From Terriglobia bacterium (GTDB lineage: Bacteria; Acidobacteriota; Terriglobia; Bryobacterales; UBA6623): a stretch of DNA of 64,000 nucleotides. The translations under genes and the position numbers were made by a program. The stretch lies in the NCBI GenBank assembly GCA_009838515.1, contig VXRL01000046.1:40343-104342 (forward strand), read 5' to 3'. How positions within the stretch are numbered: the first letter of the stretch is position 1; the number at the start of each line of letters is the position of its first letter. Of the stretch, positions 45,045 to 54,047 are shown piece after piece. Under the pieces are notes generated by a model. The model saw only the letters and a list, made by a program, of their open reading frames with translations, searched no databases and was not told the origin of the DNA.

Positions 45045-45983
45045 TCAGGCCGATTTCGCAGTTGGTTGAGTCTTCCAGCGGCGGTGAATCCAGAGCCATT
45101 GCTCGGGATTGGCCCGGATCCGGTCCTCGAGCACTCCCTGGAAACGCTGCGTGTTGATCTTGATGTCGCGGTCCGCTTCGCCGCTGCGTACGATCTCGAT
45201 CTCTGGGCCGTACTCGACGACGTGACGTCTGGACGAGGCGTTCCAGAGCGCGAAGGCGGGCACAACGGCGGCGCCTGACCTCAGTGCCAGCTGCGCGAAG
45301 CCCTTGTGCGCGGCCGCCGGCATCCCGAAAAACTCCACGAACACGGCGTCCTCGGGGAGGGTGTTCTGATCCGCCAGAATGCCAACCGTACTGCCCGCGG
45401 CGAGGGTCCTGAGCACCTCGCGAGCCGAACTGCGCTTGGCGATGACTCGGTTGCCGTGTGCAGACCGCCGGGCTTCGACGAGGCGGTCTACGAGTGGGTT
45501 GGCGATCGGCCTGACCATGACGCTGATGGACCCGACCACGGCACCGTGGGCCAGCGCCCCGAGTTCCCAGTTGCCTAAGTGCCCGGTCAGCAGCAGGACA
45601 CCGTTTCCCTTCGCCTCGGCAGCGCGGAAATGCTCGAGTCCCGCAAAGTCCACATGGTGCCGAACCGTTTGCTCGGACCAGACCGGCAGTTTCGCCAGTG
45701 CCAGCGCCACACGGCCGAGGTTGCGATACACGCCGCGTCGAATACGGCTACGGGCGGCGGCGTCTAGCTCGGGCAGAGCGCGCTTGAGGTTGTTCTCCGC
45801 GACGTCGCGCCATCTTCTGACCGCGATGCCGCAGGCGAGCCCTGCGAGTTCAGCTAACGGTAAGGCAAGGCGCTGCGGCAGCCAGCGCAGGAAGAACAAC
45901 AGCTTGGCAGCAGCGCCATACTCCCAAAGCCTCACCAAGCCCGCTGCCAAGGCACTCTTCCGGGCCGAATCCGCCACGCCCAC
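45045..45983 (-). CDS. lysophospholipid acyltransferase, LpxL/HtrB family
   Basis: 312-residue membrane-associated acyltransferase of the lipid A late-acylation group. It begins with a hydrophobic N-terminus (AAAKLLFFLRWLPQRLALPLAELAG). The catalytic HX4E motif is LTGHLGNWELGALAHG, followed by VMVRPIANPLVDRLVEARR and ILADQNTLPEDAVFVEFFG, then a C-terminal WLWIHRRWK. In Gram-negatives it adds secondary acyl chains to lipid A, but related enzymes acylate other lipids. It is 43 bases upstream of the TPR gene. Confidence 0.88.
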   Translation of the reverse strand: MGVADSARKSALAAGLVRLWEYGAAAKLLFFLRWLPQRLALPLAELAGLACGIAVRRWRDVAENNLKRALPELDAAARSRIRRGVYRNLGRVALALAKLPVWSEQTVRHHVDFAGLEHFRAAEAKGNGVLLLTGHLGNWELGALAHGAVVGSISVMVRPIANPLVDRLVEARRSAHGNRVIAKRSSAREVLRTLAAGSTVGILADQNTLPEDAVFVEFFGMPAAAHKGFAQLALRSGAAVVPAFALWNASSRRHVVEYGPEIEIVRSGEADRDIKINTQRFQGVLEDRIRANPEQWLWIHRRWKTQPTAKSA

Positions 45984-46032
45984 ACAGTCCGTCCAAGGTC
46001 AATGCTGCGAGTCCGCGTCCCGCCGTTGCCGC

Positions 46033-47460
46033 CTAGGACGCCAACTGGAATGCGCGCGGCTGGTACAGCCATTCCACGATGTTGCCTTCGTGCGGTTGAA
46101 GCCAGTTGAGCCGGACAGTCGGGATCGGCCCGATGTTGAGCCTGTCGATCGTCGGGCAAGTGACCAGTCTGCGCCGCAAGGACTCGTTGTCGGTGATGCC
46201 GCTGCACACCAGCGTGGGACCGATGCGCTCCAGCATTTCGTCTTCAGGGCATTCCACGACGCTCACGAATGGGAACATGAACTCGCGATTGGCCAGAGGA
46301 TGGTCGGCGGACTCGCAGTGAACCACTGTCGGCAGCAGGTAAGAGCAGTGCTCGCGCGTCACGGCGCGGTCGCAATCGCGCAGCTTGGCGGTGACGTCTG
46401 TGGCGCCGCCCTGGGCGAGCTCGCCATCGATCAATCCCGAGACAGCCTCGGCCACCCCTGCCACGGTAAACGCCGCGAGCGACGCTTCTGGGTCCTGTGG
46501 ATCAAGGGGACGCACTTCGCACAAGCGCTCGGCAATGGCCTGCGCGATCTCTTCTCCGTGGCGCGACACCCAGATCGACGAGGCGTTGATGCAGCTGCGC
46601 CCGCTGTTGAGGAACACGCTGTCGACCATCATGTCGAGATGCTTGCGCCAGTCGTCGACCGCGTCGTCGCCGATGATGACCTTGCTGTATCCCGGGCCGT
46701 GGACCTGCACTCCAGGGTTGGCCTTGTACAGGTCGATCGTCTGCTGCCCGCCGAAGACCATCGTGCGCCCGCAGCACTCCACGACCGTCTGGCCCGCGGT
46801 GCGGCCGTGGTAGACGGCGACGGCTTCCTTGGGGATGCCCGCCTGGATCATGGCGACCGCCATCCGATAGGGCGCCCAAGGCTCTTGGGAGCCCGTCTTG
46901 AGGCAGAGCCCGACCTGCAGGGGTACCGCGGGAATCCACAGCGTGTGCACGCCCGGGGAATTGCTCGGCAGCACCGCGCCCAGTACGTCGGTGTTGGCGT
47001 GATAGCTCAACATCCGCCCGGCACTGTCGAAGCCGTAGCCTCGGGCGAGAATCTCGAAGTCCAAGCCGCGCGTGAGCGAGTCCATGATCGCTCCCATCTC
47101 GCGGCAAACGCCGACCAGCTTGGCCATGTTGGCGCGGCACATGGCCTCGGGCAGGCCGGTCGTGGACGATTGCTGGTGGATGAACTCGGCGGGAGTCTGG
47201 CTGCCGGATCCCAGCGGCAGTTCCGCGCTTTCGAACAGATCGCCCGCCTGCTCGATGCGTTCGATGATCCAAGCCGGGGACTCGGAGCGCAGAGCGGCCT
47301 GAGCCCGCGGGGCGAGCTTGAGGTCGCGCTTGACCATGGCCGGCAGGACTTGGCTGACCTTCGCCACCGGCTCGCCGGTGTCGAAATGCACGGTCTCGAC
47401 GGTGTCTAGGCTCTCGTAGGGCTCTCCCCAGCGCAGCGCGGGCAGGTGGATCATGTCCAT
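46033..47460 (-). CDS. aldehyde dehydrogenase family protein
   Basis: NAD(P)-dependent dehydrogenase fold, 475 residues. The cofactor-region segments are GAVLPSNSPGVHTLWIPAVPLQ and VYHGRTAGQTVVECCGRTMVFG, and the catalytic cysteine is in NSGRSCINASSIW. It is divergent from the classical enzymes, and the usual general-base Glu motif (ELGG type) is not obvious: the segment reads PGYSKVIIGDDAVDDW. Substrate is unknown. It follows the Gfo/Idh/MocA and alcohol dehydrogenase genes on the same strand, suggesting that alcohol, aldehyde and sugar oxidations are linked. Confidence 0.82.
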   Translation of the reverse strand: MDMIHLPALRWGEPYESLDTVETVHFDTGEPVAKVSQVLPAMVKRDLKLAPRAQAALRSESPAWIIERIEQAGDLFESAELPLGSGSQTPAEFIHQQSSTTGLPEAMCRANMAKLVGVCREMGAIMDSLTRGLDFEILARGYGFDSAGRMLSYHANTDVLGAVLPSNSPGVHTLWIPAVPLQVGLCLKTGSQEPWAPYRMAVAMIQAGIPKEAVAVYHGRTAGQTVVECCGRTMVFGGQQTIDLYKANPGVQVHGPGYSKVIIGDDAVDDWRKHLDMMVDSVFLNSGRSCINASSIWVSRHGEEIAQAIAERLCEVRPLDPQDPEASLAAFTVAGVAEAVSGLIDGELAQGGATDVTAKLRDCDRAVTREHCSYLLPTVVHCESADHPLANREFMFPFVSVVECPEDEMLERIGPTLVCSGITDNESLRRRLVTCPTIDRLNIGPIPTVRLNWLQPHEGNIVEWLYQPRAFQLAS

Positions 47461-47481
47461 AGTCTAGCCATCAACGCGCCA

Positions 47482-47496
47482 GCGGGCCTAGCCCGC
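47482..47496 (-). terminator. short hairpin after the Gfo/Idh/MocA gene
   Basis: A 6-bp stem GCGGGC / GCCCGC with a 3-base loop between the Gfo/Idh/MocA stop and the aldehyde dehydrogenase start. It is weak and without a U tract. Confidence 0.25.
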
Positions 47497-47558
47497 GTCG
47501 GAAGTGGCCACTCTAGGGGTCGCCGGCATGCCGGCCGCTACTCGCCGACGGATTCGGC

Positions 47559-48821
47559 CTACCCGAAGTGATAGGTGCCTTGGGCTTGGTTCCAGTAGAC
47601 CTTCTTGTTCTTCCGCAGGGACATGGTGGCGAGATGTCCCGTCACTGCGGCCTCGTGACCGAGTTGCGCCGGGCAGTTCAATTCGGCACCGTGCGCGATC
47701 GCGTCAATGAAGTTCTTGATGTGGTCGTCGGTGGCGTTGCCCTCGTTGAAGTCCTTGCGTGCGTCGAAGTGCATCTCCGGACGCGAGGTGACCGATTCCG
47801 GCAGGCCCCGAGCCTGCTCGGGGTACACGTTGAGATAGCGCAGGTTCATGACCTCGAGCGTGCCCTCGCTGCCGCAGAGTTGCTCGCCGTAGCCGTAGTG
47901 GGAGTTGCTGAACGCAGCCGTGTAGCTGATGTGGAAGTGGTCGTCGTACTCGAAGCCGGCCGTGACCGTGTCGGGCACCTCGCGGTCGTCCTGGGTCCAA
48001 TAGTGGACACCACCGTTGCACATCACCGAGTCGCAGTAGTGCCGTCCGGTGATCATGTGGATCGCGTCGGTCTGGTGCACCAGCAGGTCGGTCGAGATGC
48101 CACCTGAGTAGTCCCAGTAGAGCCGCCACTGGAAGTAGCGCTGCTTGTTGAAGGCCGTGTCGCGTGCCGGGCCTAGGAACTTCTCGTAGTCGGTGTTGCT
48201 CGGTTCGGAGTCGGCCGGGATGGTGTAGCGCCAAGCGGGGCGGGACAGGGGGCTGTTGCGGTACCAGAACGCCCGGGCGTAGACCGTCTTGCCCAGCACG
48301 CCGCTCTCGTAGATCTCGCGGGCCTTGGCGTAGAGCCTGGAACTGCGCCGCTGGGTGCCGACCTGGAAGAGCCTGTCGCTGGCTTCGACAGCCTCGAGGA
48401 TCTCGAAGCCTTCCTCGATGGTGTGCGAGAGGGGCTTCTCGCAGTAGACATGCTTGCCGGCCTCGAGCGCGGCGATCGCCATGTCGCGGTGCAGGTGCTC
48501 CGGGGTCATGATGAAGACCGCGTCGATTTCCGGGTCGGCCAGCAGCTTGTAGTAGTCGTTGTAGGTGTCTGGCGCGGTGCCCTGGTCGCTGATGACGTCA
48601 TCCTTCGTCTTGGCGAGCCGTGGCGAGAAGGTGTCGCAGATCGCCTTAACGGTCGCGTCGTCCTTGGACACCTTCATCAGGGTGCGGATGTGCTTGCCGC
48701 CGCGATTGCCGAGACCCACCCAGGCGGTCCGCACTTTGCTGCCGGCGGACTGCGCGCTCAGGATGCCTGGCGCCGCCGCGACAGACGCCGCAAAGAGTCG
48801 ACGAGAAATGGGGATTGACAT
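47559..48821 (-). CDS. Gfo/Idh/MocA oxidoreductase with Tat signal
   Basis: NAD(P)-dependent sugar oxidoreductase of 420 residues carrying a twin-arginine signal (SRRLFAASVAAAPGILSAQ). The Rossmann region (VRTAWVGLGNRGGKHIRTLM) is followed by the family lysine motif YCEKPLSHTIEEG and the substrate-domain histidine region SGGISTDLLVHQTDAIHMITG. Tat export implies that it folds with cofactor in the cytoplasm and works in the periplasm, as for glucose-fructose oxidoreductase. The start is the ATG at 48821, with CTGGAG about 9 bases upstream; a longer frame start would bury the Tat signal. Substrate is unknown. Confidence 0.9.
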   Translation of the reverse strand: MSIPISRRLFAASVAAAPGILSAQSAGSKVRTAWVGLGNRGGKHIRTLMKVSKDDATVKAICDTFSPRLAKTKDDVISDQGTAPDTYNDYYKLLADPEIDAVFIMTPEHLHRDMAIAALEAGKHVYCEKPLSHTIEEGFEILEAVEASDRLFQVGTQRRSSRLYAKAREIYESGVLGKTVYARAFWYRNSPLSRPAWRYTIPADSEPSNTDYEKFLGPARDTAFNKQRYFQWRLYWDYSGGISTDLLVHQTDAIHMITGRHYCDSVMCNGGVHYWTQDDREVPDTVTAGFEYDDHFHISYTAAFSNSHYGYGEQLCGSEGTLEVMNLRYLNVYPEQARGLPESVTSRPEMHFDARKDFNEGNATDDHIKNFIDAIAHGAELNCPAQLGHEAAVTGHLATMSLRKNKKVYWNQAQGTYHFG

Positions 48822-48901
48822 GATTGACTCCAGTTTATGCGATTGCCAAACCACTGCTGGGATTCGCGCGCGGAAGCGCTCTAGGGCAGGGCAGCGGCAA
48901 G

Positions 48902-49930
48902 CTACCACTCGATCAACGGCTTAAGCACGCCCTCGCGGTACTCTGCCATCGTCTCGAACGCCTCTTGCCCCCGTTCCAGAGGAAAACGGTGGCTGATGAT
49001 GTCCTCCGAACGGATCAGGCCGCGCTTGAGCAGGTCCAGAGCGTCGTGGTCATTGCCGTTGGAGCGCTTCTGGACGTGAATCCTGGCCTCGCGGTCGAGG
49101 GCCGTCCAGAGGTTGAGCGGGATGGCGGGCTCGGCAGGAATGCCGACCAGCACCATGCGCCCGCCGGGTCGCAGGCAGGCGAGGGCGTTGTTGATGGACT
49201 CGCTCTTGCCAGCACCGTCGATGACGACATGAGCCCCGCAACCGGTCAGGTCCATGACCGCATCGACTACCGAGTCTTGGTCGACATTTACCGCCACGTC
49301 CGCGCCTAGCTTGAGCGCCCGCTGCAAGCGGTGCTGGATCCTGTCGGCAGCCACGATCACCGAAGCCCCTGCCACTTTGGCCAGCGCGACTGCGATGAGG
49401 CCGATCGGGCCCGTGCCCAGAACTGCAACCGTTTCTCCCATGCGCAGTTCGGCGAGCTCGTAGGAGTGCAGCAACACCGCAAGGGGCTCGACGAAAGCCG
49501 CGTCCGCGAACGTCATGCCGTCGGGCATTGGCATCAGGTTGCGCCGGGGCATCACGGCGTATTCGCGCAGGGCCCCGGGTAGGTCGCGCCCCAAGAACTG
49601 ATTGCTCAGCGCCAGGTTCTGGCGCCCCGTGCGGGTGAATTCGCACTCCGCCCGCACGATGAACGGCTCGACCGCAACCATCGCGCCGGGCGAGAGGTCC
49701 GTTACGCCCGGCCCGACTGCGGCTACCTCGCCGCTCGGCTCGTGTCCCAGCACGCACGGGTAGTTTGCGTCCGAGCCGGCGATGCCGCCCTCGCTGAAGG
49801 TATGCATGTCGCTGCCGCAGACACCACTGGCCCGTAGGCGCACTAGGACCTCCATCGGTCCCGGATCGGGCGGGTCGGGCAATTCGCCCATCTCGAGCCT
49901 TTGCGGGGCAACCAGCTGTAGTGCGTTCAT
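48902..49930 (-). CDS. zinc-type medium-chain alcohol/polyol dehydrogenase lacking the structural-zinc cysteines
   Basis: MDR-superfamily dehydrogenase of 342 residues. The catalytic zinc ligands are present: Cys in SGVCGSD, His-Glu in LGHEPSGEV, and Glu in FVEPLAVLLHS. The Rossmann motif is AVLGTGPIGLIAVALAK. The structural-zinc loop, normally four cysteines, reads RAECEFTRTGRQNLA and keeps only one Cys. Sequence is closest in style to sorbitol/threonine dehydrogenases. The ATG at 49930 starts the domain; a further in-frame start 10 codons upstream is possible. It leads the run ADH, Gfo/Idh/MocA, aldehyde dehydrogenase. Confidence 0.88.
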   Translation of the reverse strand: MNALQLVAPQRLEMGELPDPPDPGPMEVLVRLRASGVCGSDMHTFSEGGIAGSDANYPCVLGHEPSGEVAAVGPGVTDLSPGAMVAVEPFIVRAECEFTRTGRQNLALSNQFLGRDLPGALREYAVMPRRNLMPMPDGMTFADAAFVEPLAVLLHSYELAELRMGETVAVLGTGPIGLIAVALAKVAGASVIVAADRIQHRLQRALKLGADVAVNVDQDSVVDAVMDLTGCGAHVVIDGAGKSESINNALACLRPGGRMVLVGIPAEPAIPLNLWTALDREARIHVQKRSNGNDHDALDLLKRGLIRSEDIISHRFPLERGQEAFETMAEYREGVLKPLIEW

Positions 49931-50091
49931 TGGTCGGGGCAAGGCCCGCACGAACCGCATTGCAGCGCAGGCATTGAAACCATCATAGTCAAGGCATTCG
50001 GCATGGAGCGTGCCGACCGAGCTCTGGTCGCGTGCCAGCCAACGCAGGTACGAGGATCGGCCGGGACGACTGCAGTGGAGATCTCACGACA

Positions 50092-50982
50092 GTGACACCG
50101 ACGCTGAGAACCGGGTTGATTTGCTGGCTGGCCGTGTCAACAGTCGGCTGGGGCCAACCGGCCGAACTCTCGGCTCAGGAGAGGCCACTGCCGGAACTGG
50201 GGGCATTCCTTGAGCGCGTCAAACAGAATCTGACAGGCGATCGTCTGCTGCAGAGTCAATATACTTTCAACCACCACGAAACGACCCGGCTGATTGATCG
50301 TCAAGGGGAAGCGAAAAAGAGTTGGTCCAAGGAGTGGGAAGTCTTCCCATCGGTCGATCCGAAACTTTCTTATAAGCGCCTGATCAAGAAAGATGGGCAA
50401 CCCATCAAGCCGTCCCGAATCGAGAAGCAAAACCGAGAGCATCGCAAGAAGATAGAAAGAATCATGCAGCTTCCTCCCAAGCGCATCGAGCAGAAGCGCC
50501 GTGAGGAAGAACAGGAAGAACAACGCCAGATCGAAGAGCTCTTTCGGCTCTATCAATTCCAGATTCAGGGCAGGGACACGATTGAACGGATTGCCACCAT
50601 TGTTGTCTCATTTGAGCCCCGGCCTAGCTACCGGCCAAAGCTCAAGTCGGTTCGCCCGCTACGAAAAATGCGAGGACAAGCCTGGATCTGTGAGGATGAC
50701 TATCGACTGGCTAAGGTCGAGATCGAGCTAATCGAGCCTGTGTCCGTTGCTTGGGGTGCGATCGCCCGTATGCACAAAGGTGCCCGCCTGCGGTTTACGC
50801 GACGCAAGGTCAACGACGAGATCTGGCTGCCGGACGAATCCTACTTCCGAGGTTCCGGTCGGGTCCTTTTGGTCAAGGGGTTTCGCATGGAGATTCGCAG
50901 CCGCTATACCGACTACCGCAAGTTCACCGTGGAGGATTCGGTGAACTATCTCTCTCATCCAACTTCTTCGTCGGTCAATTGA
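50092..50982 (+). CDS. exported protein of unknown function
   Basis: About 296 residues from a GTG at 50092 that opens a signal peptide (RTGLICWLAVSTVGWGQPAELSAQ); the frame is open further upstream. A first beta segment contains SQYTFNHHETTRLIDRQGEAKK, followed by a charged helical stretch (about 110-165, KKIERIMQLPPKRIEQKRRE) likely to form a coiled coil. A second beta segment is KVEIELIEPVSVAWGAIARM and the C-terminus SRYTDYRKFTV. The strand pattern resembles the exported protein at 25335, and both may be LolA-like, which is inference. Codon use looks more AT-rich than its neighbours. It is unrecognised and stands alone. Confidence 0.7.
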   Translation: MTPTLRTGLICWLAVSTVGWGQPAELSAQERPLPELGAFLERVKQNLTGDRLLQSQYTFNHHETTRLIDRQGEAKKSWSKEWEVFPSVDPKLSYKRLIKKDGQPIKPSRIEKQNREHRKKIERIMQLPPKRIEQKRREEEQEEQRQIEELFRLYQFQIQGRDTIERIATIVVSFEPRPSYRPKLKSVRPLRKMRGQAWICEDDYRLAKVEIELIEPVSVAWGAIARMHKGARLRFTRRKVNDEIWLPDESYFRGSGRVLLVKGFRMEIRSRYTDYRKFTVEDSVNYLSHPTSSSVN

Positions 50983-51095
50983 GTCACGACTAGGGGTTGT
51001 CGCCGGATCGCTCACCGCAGGGTATTCAGAAACCCGGAGACTCATCGTTCCCTGCGCTGATCAATGATCGGCGATCCAGCCAGTTCGTACTGGTA

Positions 51096-51120
51096 GATTC
51101 GTGGAATTCGTGGACGAATC
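51096..51120. terminator. hairpin between convergent genes
   Basis: A 7-bp stem GATTCGT / ACGAATC with an 11-base loop, lying between the stops of the convergent genes at 50982 and 51163. Placement fits a shared terminator; there is no U tract on either strand. A second possible stem, CGCAGGG / CCCTGCG, lies 40 to 80 bases to the left. Confidence 0.35.
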
Positions 51121-51162
51121 ATGGTAGCGACGAACATCCAGTCAGTCTCCAGGCGGCTACGC

Positions 51163-52068
51163 TCAGGCCTCTGGGCTACTCCGGCGCCCAATCATGTACG
51201 TCAGTGCGCAGCCAAGCGTGGCCAAGGCGGTCGCGCCGAGTGCTTGCATTAGCGTCGGCAGGCCGAACGCAGTGGGGTCGTCCCGAAAGGGCCAAAGGCC
51301 CAGGACCGCGCCGACGAGCAGGCCGAGCAAGAAGCCGAGCATCAATGCCCGCTGACGATCGAGCAACAGGCGTAGCAGGCTGCTCATGCCGACGAGTGCT
51401 GCCAACGTGCCGGCGGCGAATGGTGCCAGGACCTTGGCCGGAGCGGCAAGCGCCTGCCAGTGCAGGTCCGAGCCTGCTGCGAGCGCGAGCTTGAGTCCGT
51501 CAACGGCGTCAAGCACGGGCACGTACTGCCCGCTGAGCAACAGCAGATAGCTTCCCGACAGGCCGGGCAGCAGCATCGCAGCGAAAGCGGCCAGGCCGGC
51601 CAAGAATAGCGCTGCAGCAGACGAACCGGCGCCGGACGCCGAGCTGGCCGGGATGAATAGCGTGGTGCACATGCCCGCTAGACCCACGGCGACACCGATC
51701 CATGTCCTGGCGCCGGGTCGGCCGATCAGTTTCCACAGAACCGGCACGCCGCCAAGCGTCGCTCCGAGGAACACGCTGTAGGTCATCCAGCGGTGCATCA
51801 GGACGAGATCGCGCATCGTTCCCGCGACGAACAGGACCGTTGCGGCGGCGGCTGCTGCGACCGCCGCGACCAAGGCGATTGCGCCGCGGTCCGGACGCAG
51901 CGTGACGAGCTTGGCGATGGCATCGATGCACTGGGGGTAGATGCCGGTCGCCAAGAGCATCGTCCCGCCGGATACGCCGGGTACCAAGTTCGCCAATCCC
52001 ATGAGCGCTCCCCCGGCTAGCGCTCGCAGAAACGGTACTCTGGCCGGCTGCACTGGGCGGTCTGGCAT
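51163..52068 (-). CDS. DUF368 membrane protein (PopT-type undecaprenyl-phosphate carrier)
   Basis: Polytopic inner-membrane protein of 301 residues. The two family repeats each hold a re-entrant G-S-G motif: NLVPGVSGGTMLLATGIYPQCID and MLLPGLSGSYLLLLSGQYVPVLD. DUF368 (PopT) proteins were recently linked to recycling undecaprenyl phosphate across the membrane, alongside DedA-family UptA. Assignment here rests on the motif pair and topology. I prefer the ATG at 52068; a TTG 10 codons upstream is possible. MurJ elsewhere in the window serves the same lipid cycle. Confidence 0.87.
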   Translation of the reverse strand: MPDRPVQPARVPFLRALAGGALMGLANLVPGVSGGTMLLATGIYPQCIDAIAKLVTLRPDRGAIALVAAVAAAAAATVLFVAGTMRDLVLMHRWMTYSVFLGATLGGVPVLWKLIGRPGARTWIGVAVGLAGMCTTLFIPASSASGAGSSAAALFLAGLAAFAAMLLPGLSGSYLLLLSGQYVPVLDAVDGLKLALAAGSDLHWQALAAPAKVLAPFAAGTLAALVGMSSLLRLLLDRQRALMLGFLLGLLVGAVLGLWPFRDDPTAFGLPTLMQALGATALATLGCALTYMIGRRSSPEA

Positions 52069-52130
52069 GGCGAAGACAGGGCTGCGTGAGCGGGGCAACG
52101 AATCTGCCGCCGCTTTCGCGCCTATGCCGG

Positions 52131-52694
52131 CTATCGGCCGACTTCAGCGCTTGGAGGGGCTGCGGACGCCGTTACGGCGGCCGTCTGAGTGGCGGGCGGT
52201 TTGGGAGGGGCGGGGTTCGGCTTGTAGAGCGAGACCAAGCATCCTCCCAGGGCCGCGCAGGCGATCCCGGCAAAGAACTGCCACCGAATTCCGCCCACTC
52301 CACCAGCGGGCGGATGGAGCGCCATCGAAACTAGGGCGTTCACGATGGGAGCCCCGGCGAAAATGATCGACATCACCACGGCTGGGGTTCCCTTGGCTCC
52401 GAACGCAAGCAATACCCCGAACGCCCCGACGGCACCAACCGTGCCCGCGATCAGAGACATTGTCATCCCACGCGCGGGGTAGTGCCAATCCGCCCCCGAT
52501 ACGATCAGGATCGCGAGCGGAGCCAGCACGGCGACCAAGAAGTAGGCGATTCCGACGAACAGGTACGCTTTGTAGCGACCGTGCACCGGATCGGCCATGC
52601 CAAGCTGGCCGCTGTGCAGGAAGACGCCGTACAGGCCCCAGCACGAAACGGTCATCAAGGCGAAGATCAGCCAGCCATAGCCCGCTTGGTTCAT
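52131..52694 (-). CDS. DMT-like multi-pass membrane protein
   Basis: 187 residues with five hydrophobic helices (GWLIFALMTVSCWGLYGVFLH, YLFVGIAYFLVAVLAPLAILI, MSLIAGTVGAVGAFGVLLAF and others) and a Pro/Ala-rich tail (PAPPKPPATQTAAVTASAAPP). It resembles half of a drug/metabolite transporter. Substrate is unknown. A strong AAAGGAG lies 8 bases before the ATG. It lies 66 bases downstream of the second Gfo/Idh/MocA gene and may be co-transcribed with it. Confidence 0.7.
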   Translation of the reverse strand: MNQAGYGWLIFALMTVSCWGLYGVFLHSGQLGMADPVHGRYKAYLFVGIAYFLVAVLAPLAILIVSGADWHYPARGMTMSLIAGTVGAVGAFGVLLAFGAKGTPAVVMSIIFAGAPIVNALVSMALHPPAGGVGGIRWQFFAGIACAALGGCLVSLYKPNPAPPKPPATQTAAVTASAAPPSAEVGR

Positions 52695-52760
52695 GGTGAT
52701 AACTCCTTTGTGTTGTGTGGTTTCCAGAAACTGTTGGAAGTTCTCAGGAAAATATGCCGA

Positions 52761-54047
52761 TCAAGCCAGAGCACGGTGCCGCGTGAAATCCCAATGCTTC
52801 ATCACCCCGGACTCCACCGAGGCATTGATGAGGTGGGCGCACGAGGCGGCGTGATGCCCGTCCCAAGCATCCTCGATGTTGCCGCCCCGGTTGCGGACAG
52901 CATGGAAGAAGTCTGCGAGGTGTGCAACGGTCGCATCCGGCCCTGTGTCCTTGTAGACCTCTTCGGTCGCCCGTGGGCGACGCAATTCGGCACGCCCCTG
53001 CGGGGTGGCGTAGTATGCCTCTTCCAGCCGCTTCGGCCAGGCTTCGACGATCCAGCTATTGTTGTCGTAGGCCGGATCGGGATATAGCGTCAAGGTGCGG
53101 CCGGCCAGCTGGGCGGCACCCTCCGTGCCTAGGATTTGAAACAGGTAGCCGCCATCCGCCCGGCTGTTGAAGGTCGAGCTGAGGTTGACGGTGAAGCCTT
53201 CCTTGTAGCGCAGCAGGGCGTTGAGGGTGTCGGGCACGTTGCGGCTCTCCGTCCAGCGGTAGATGTCGCCCATGGCGACAACGTCGGCCGGCATCACCGC
53301 CCCGGTCACGAAGTGGATCGTGGTGCAGAGATGCACGAACAAGTCGGTCGCGATCCCTCCGGAATACTCCTTGTAGCAGCGCCAGCGGAAGAATCTCTCG
53401 AGGTCGAAGTCGCGTTTCGGGGCGGGGCCCAGAAACGCTTCCCAATCAACCGTTTCCGGCGACGCGTCAGACGGGATTGGATAGATCCAAGACCCGCCCG
53501 GGCTGTTGCGGTTGTACGCTGCGCGAATCATCGTGACCTGGCCGAGCTTTCCTTCTCGGACCCAGGCGCGCAGCGCTTTGGTGCTGTCGCTGCTGATGCT
53601 CTGGCTGCCGACCTGCAGGACCTTGCCGGCTCGTTCCGCTGCGGCGACGATTTCTACTCCCTCGTCGATGGTGAACGTGAGCGGTTTCTCGCAATAGACG
53701 TCCTTGCCCGCCTCCAAGGCTTCAATCACCATCTGCCGGTGCCAGTGATCCGGCGTTCCAATGGTTACAGCGTCGATTGACGGGTCAGCCAGTATGTTTT
53801 TGTAGCTGGCGTACTTCTTGGCTCTTCCTTCAGTCCGCTCGATAGCTCTCTCGACGCGCCCCGTGTAGGCGTCGCAGACACCGACGATCTCGGTGCCGTC
53901 CACCTTCTTGATCGATTCCAGCAGCTCGTGCGAACGCGAGCCTACTGCGATCATGCCGACACTGATCCGGTCGCTAGGAGCAATGGTCTGCGCCTGGGCC
54001 AGCACGCCAGCCCCGGTGCCGAGGAAGATCCTACGAGTCAGCGCCAC
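52761..54047 (-). CDS. Gfo/Idh/MocA oxidoreductase with Tat signal (second copy)
   Basis: 428-residue NAD(P)-dependent oxidoreductase. It begins with a twin-arginine signal (LTRRIFLGTGAGVLAQAQ), then a Rossmann domain (VGMIAVGSRSHELLESIKKV), TIGTPDHWHRQMVIEALEAG and the family lysine motif YCEKPLTFTIDEG. The substrate-domain segment is YSGGIATDLFVHLCTTIHFVTG. It is similar in design to the copy at 47559-48821 but clearly diverged, so it is not a recent duplicate. Probably periplasmic; substrate is unknown. Confidence 0.9.
   Translation of the reverse strand: MALTRRIFLGTGAGVLAQAQTIAPSDRISVGMIAVGSRSHELLESIKKVDGTEIVGVCDAYTGRVERAIERTEGRAKKYASYKNILADPSIDAVTIGTPDHWHRQMVIEALEAGKDVYCEKPLTFTIDEGVEIVAAAERAGKVLQVGSQSISSDSTKALRAWVREGKLGQVTMIRAAYNRNSPGGSWIYPIPSDASPETVDWEAFLGPAPKRDFDLERFFRWRCYKEYSGGIATDLFVHLCTTIHFVTGAVMPADVVAMGDIYRWTESRNVPDTLNALLRYKEGFTVNLSSTFNSRADGGYLFQILGTEGAAQLAGRTLTLYPDPAYDNNSWIVEAWPKRLEEAYYATPQGRAELRRPRATEEVYKDTGPDATVAHLADFFHAVRNRGGNIEDAWDGHHAASCAHLINASVESGVMKHWDFTRHRALA

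Noticed and set aside
45379..47409. Plus-strand frame of 676 codons
   Set aside because: It is antisense to the acyltransferase and aldehyde dehydrogenase genes, each with intact catalytic motifs.
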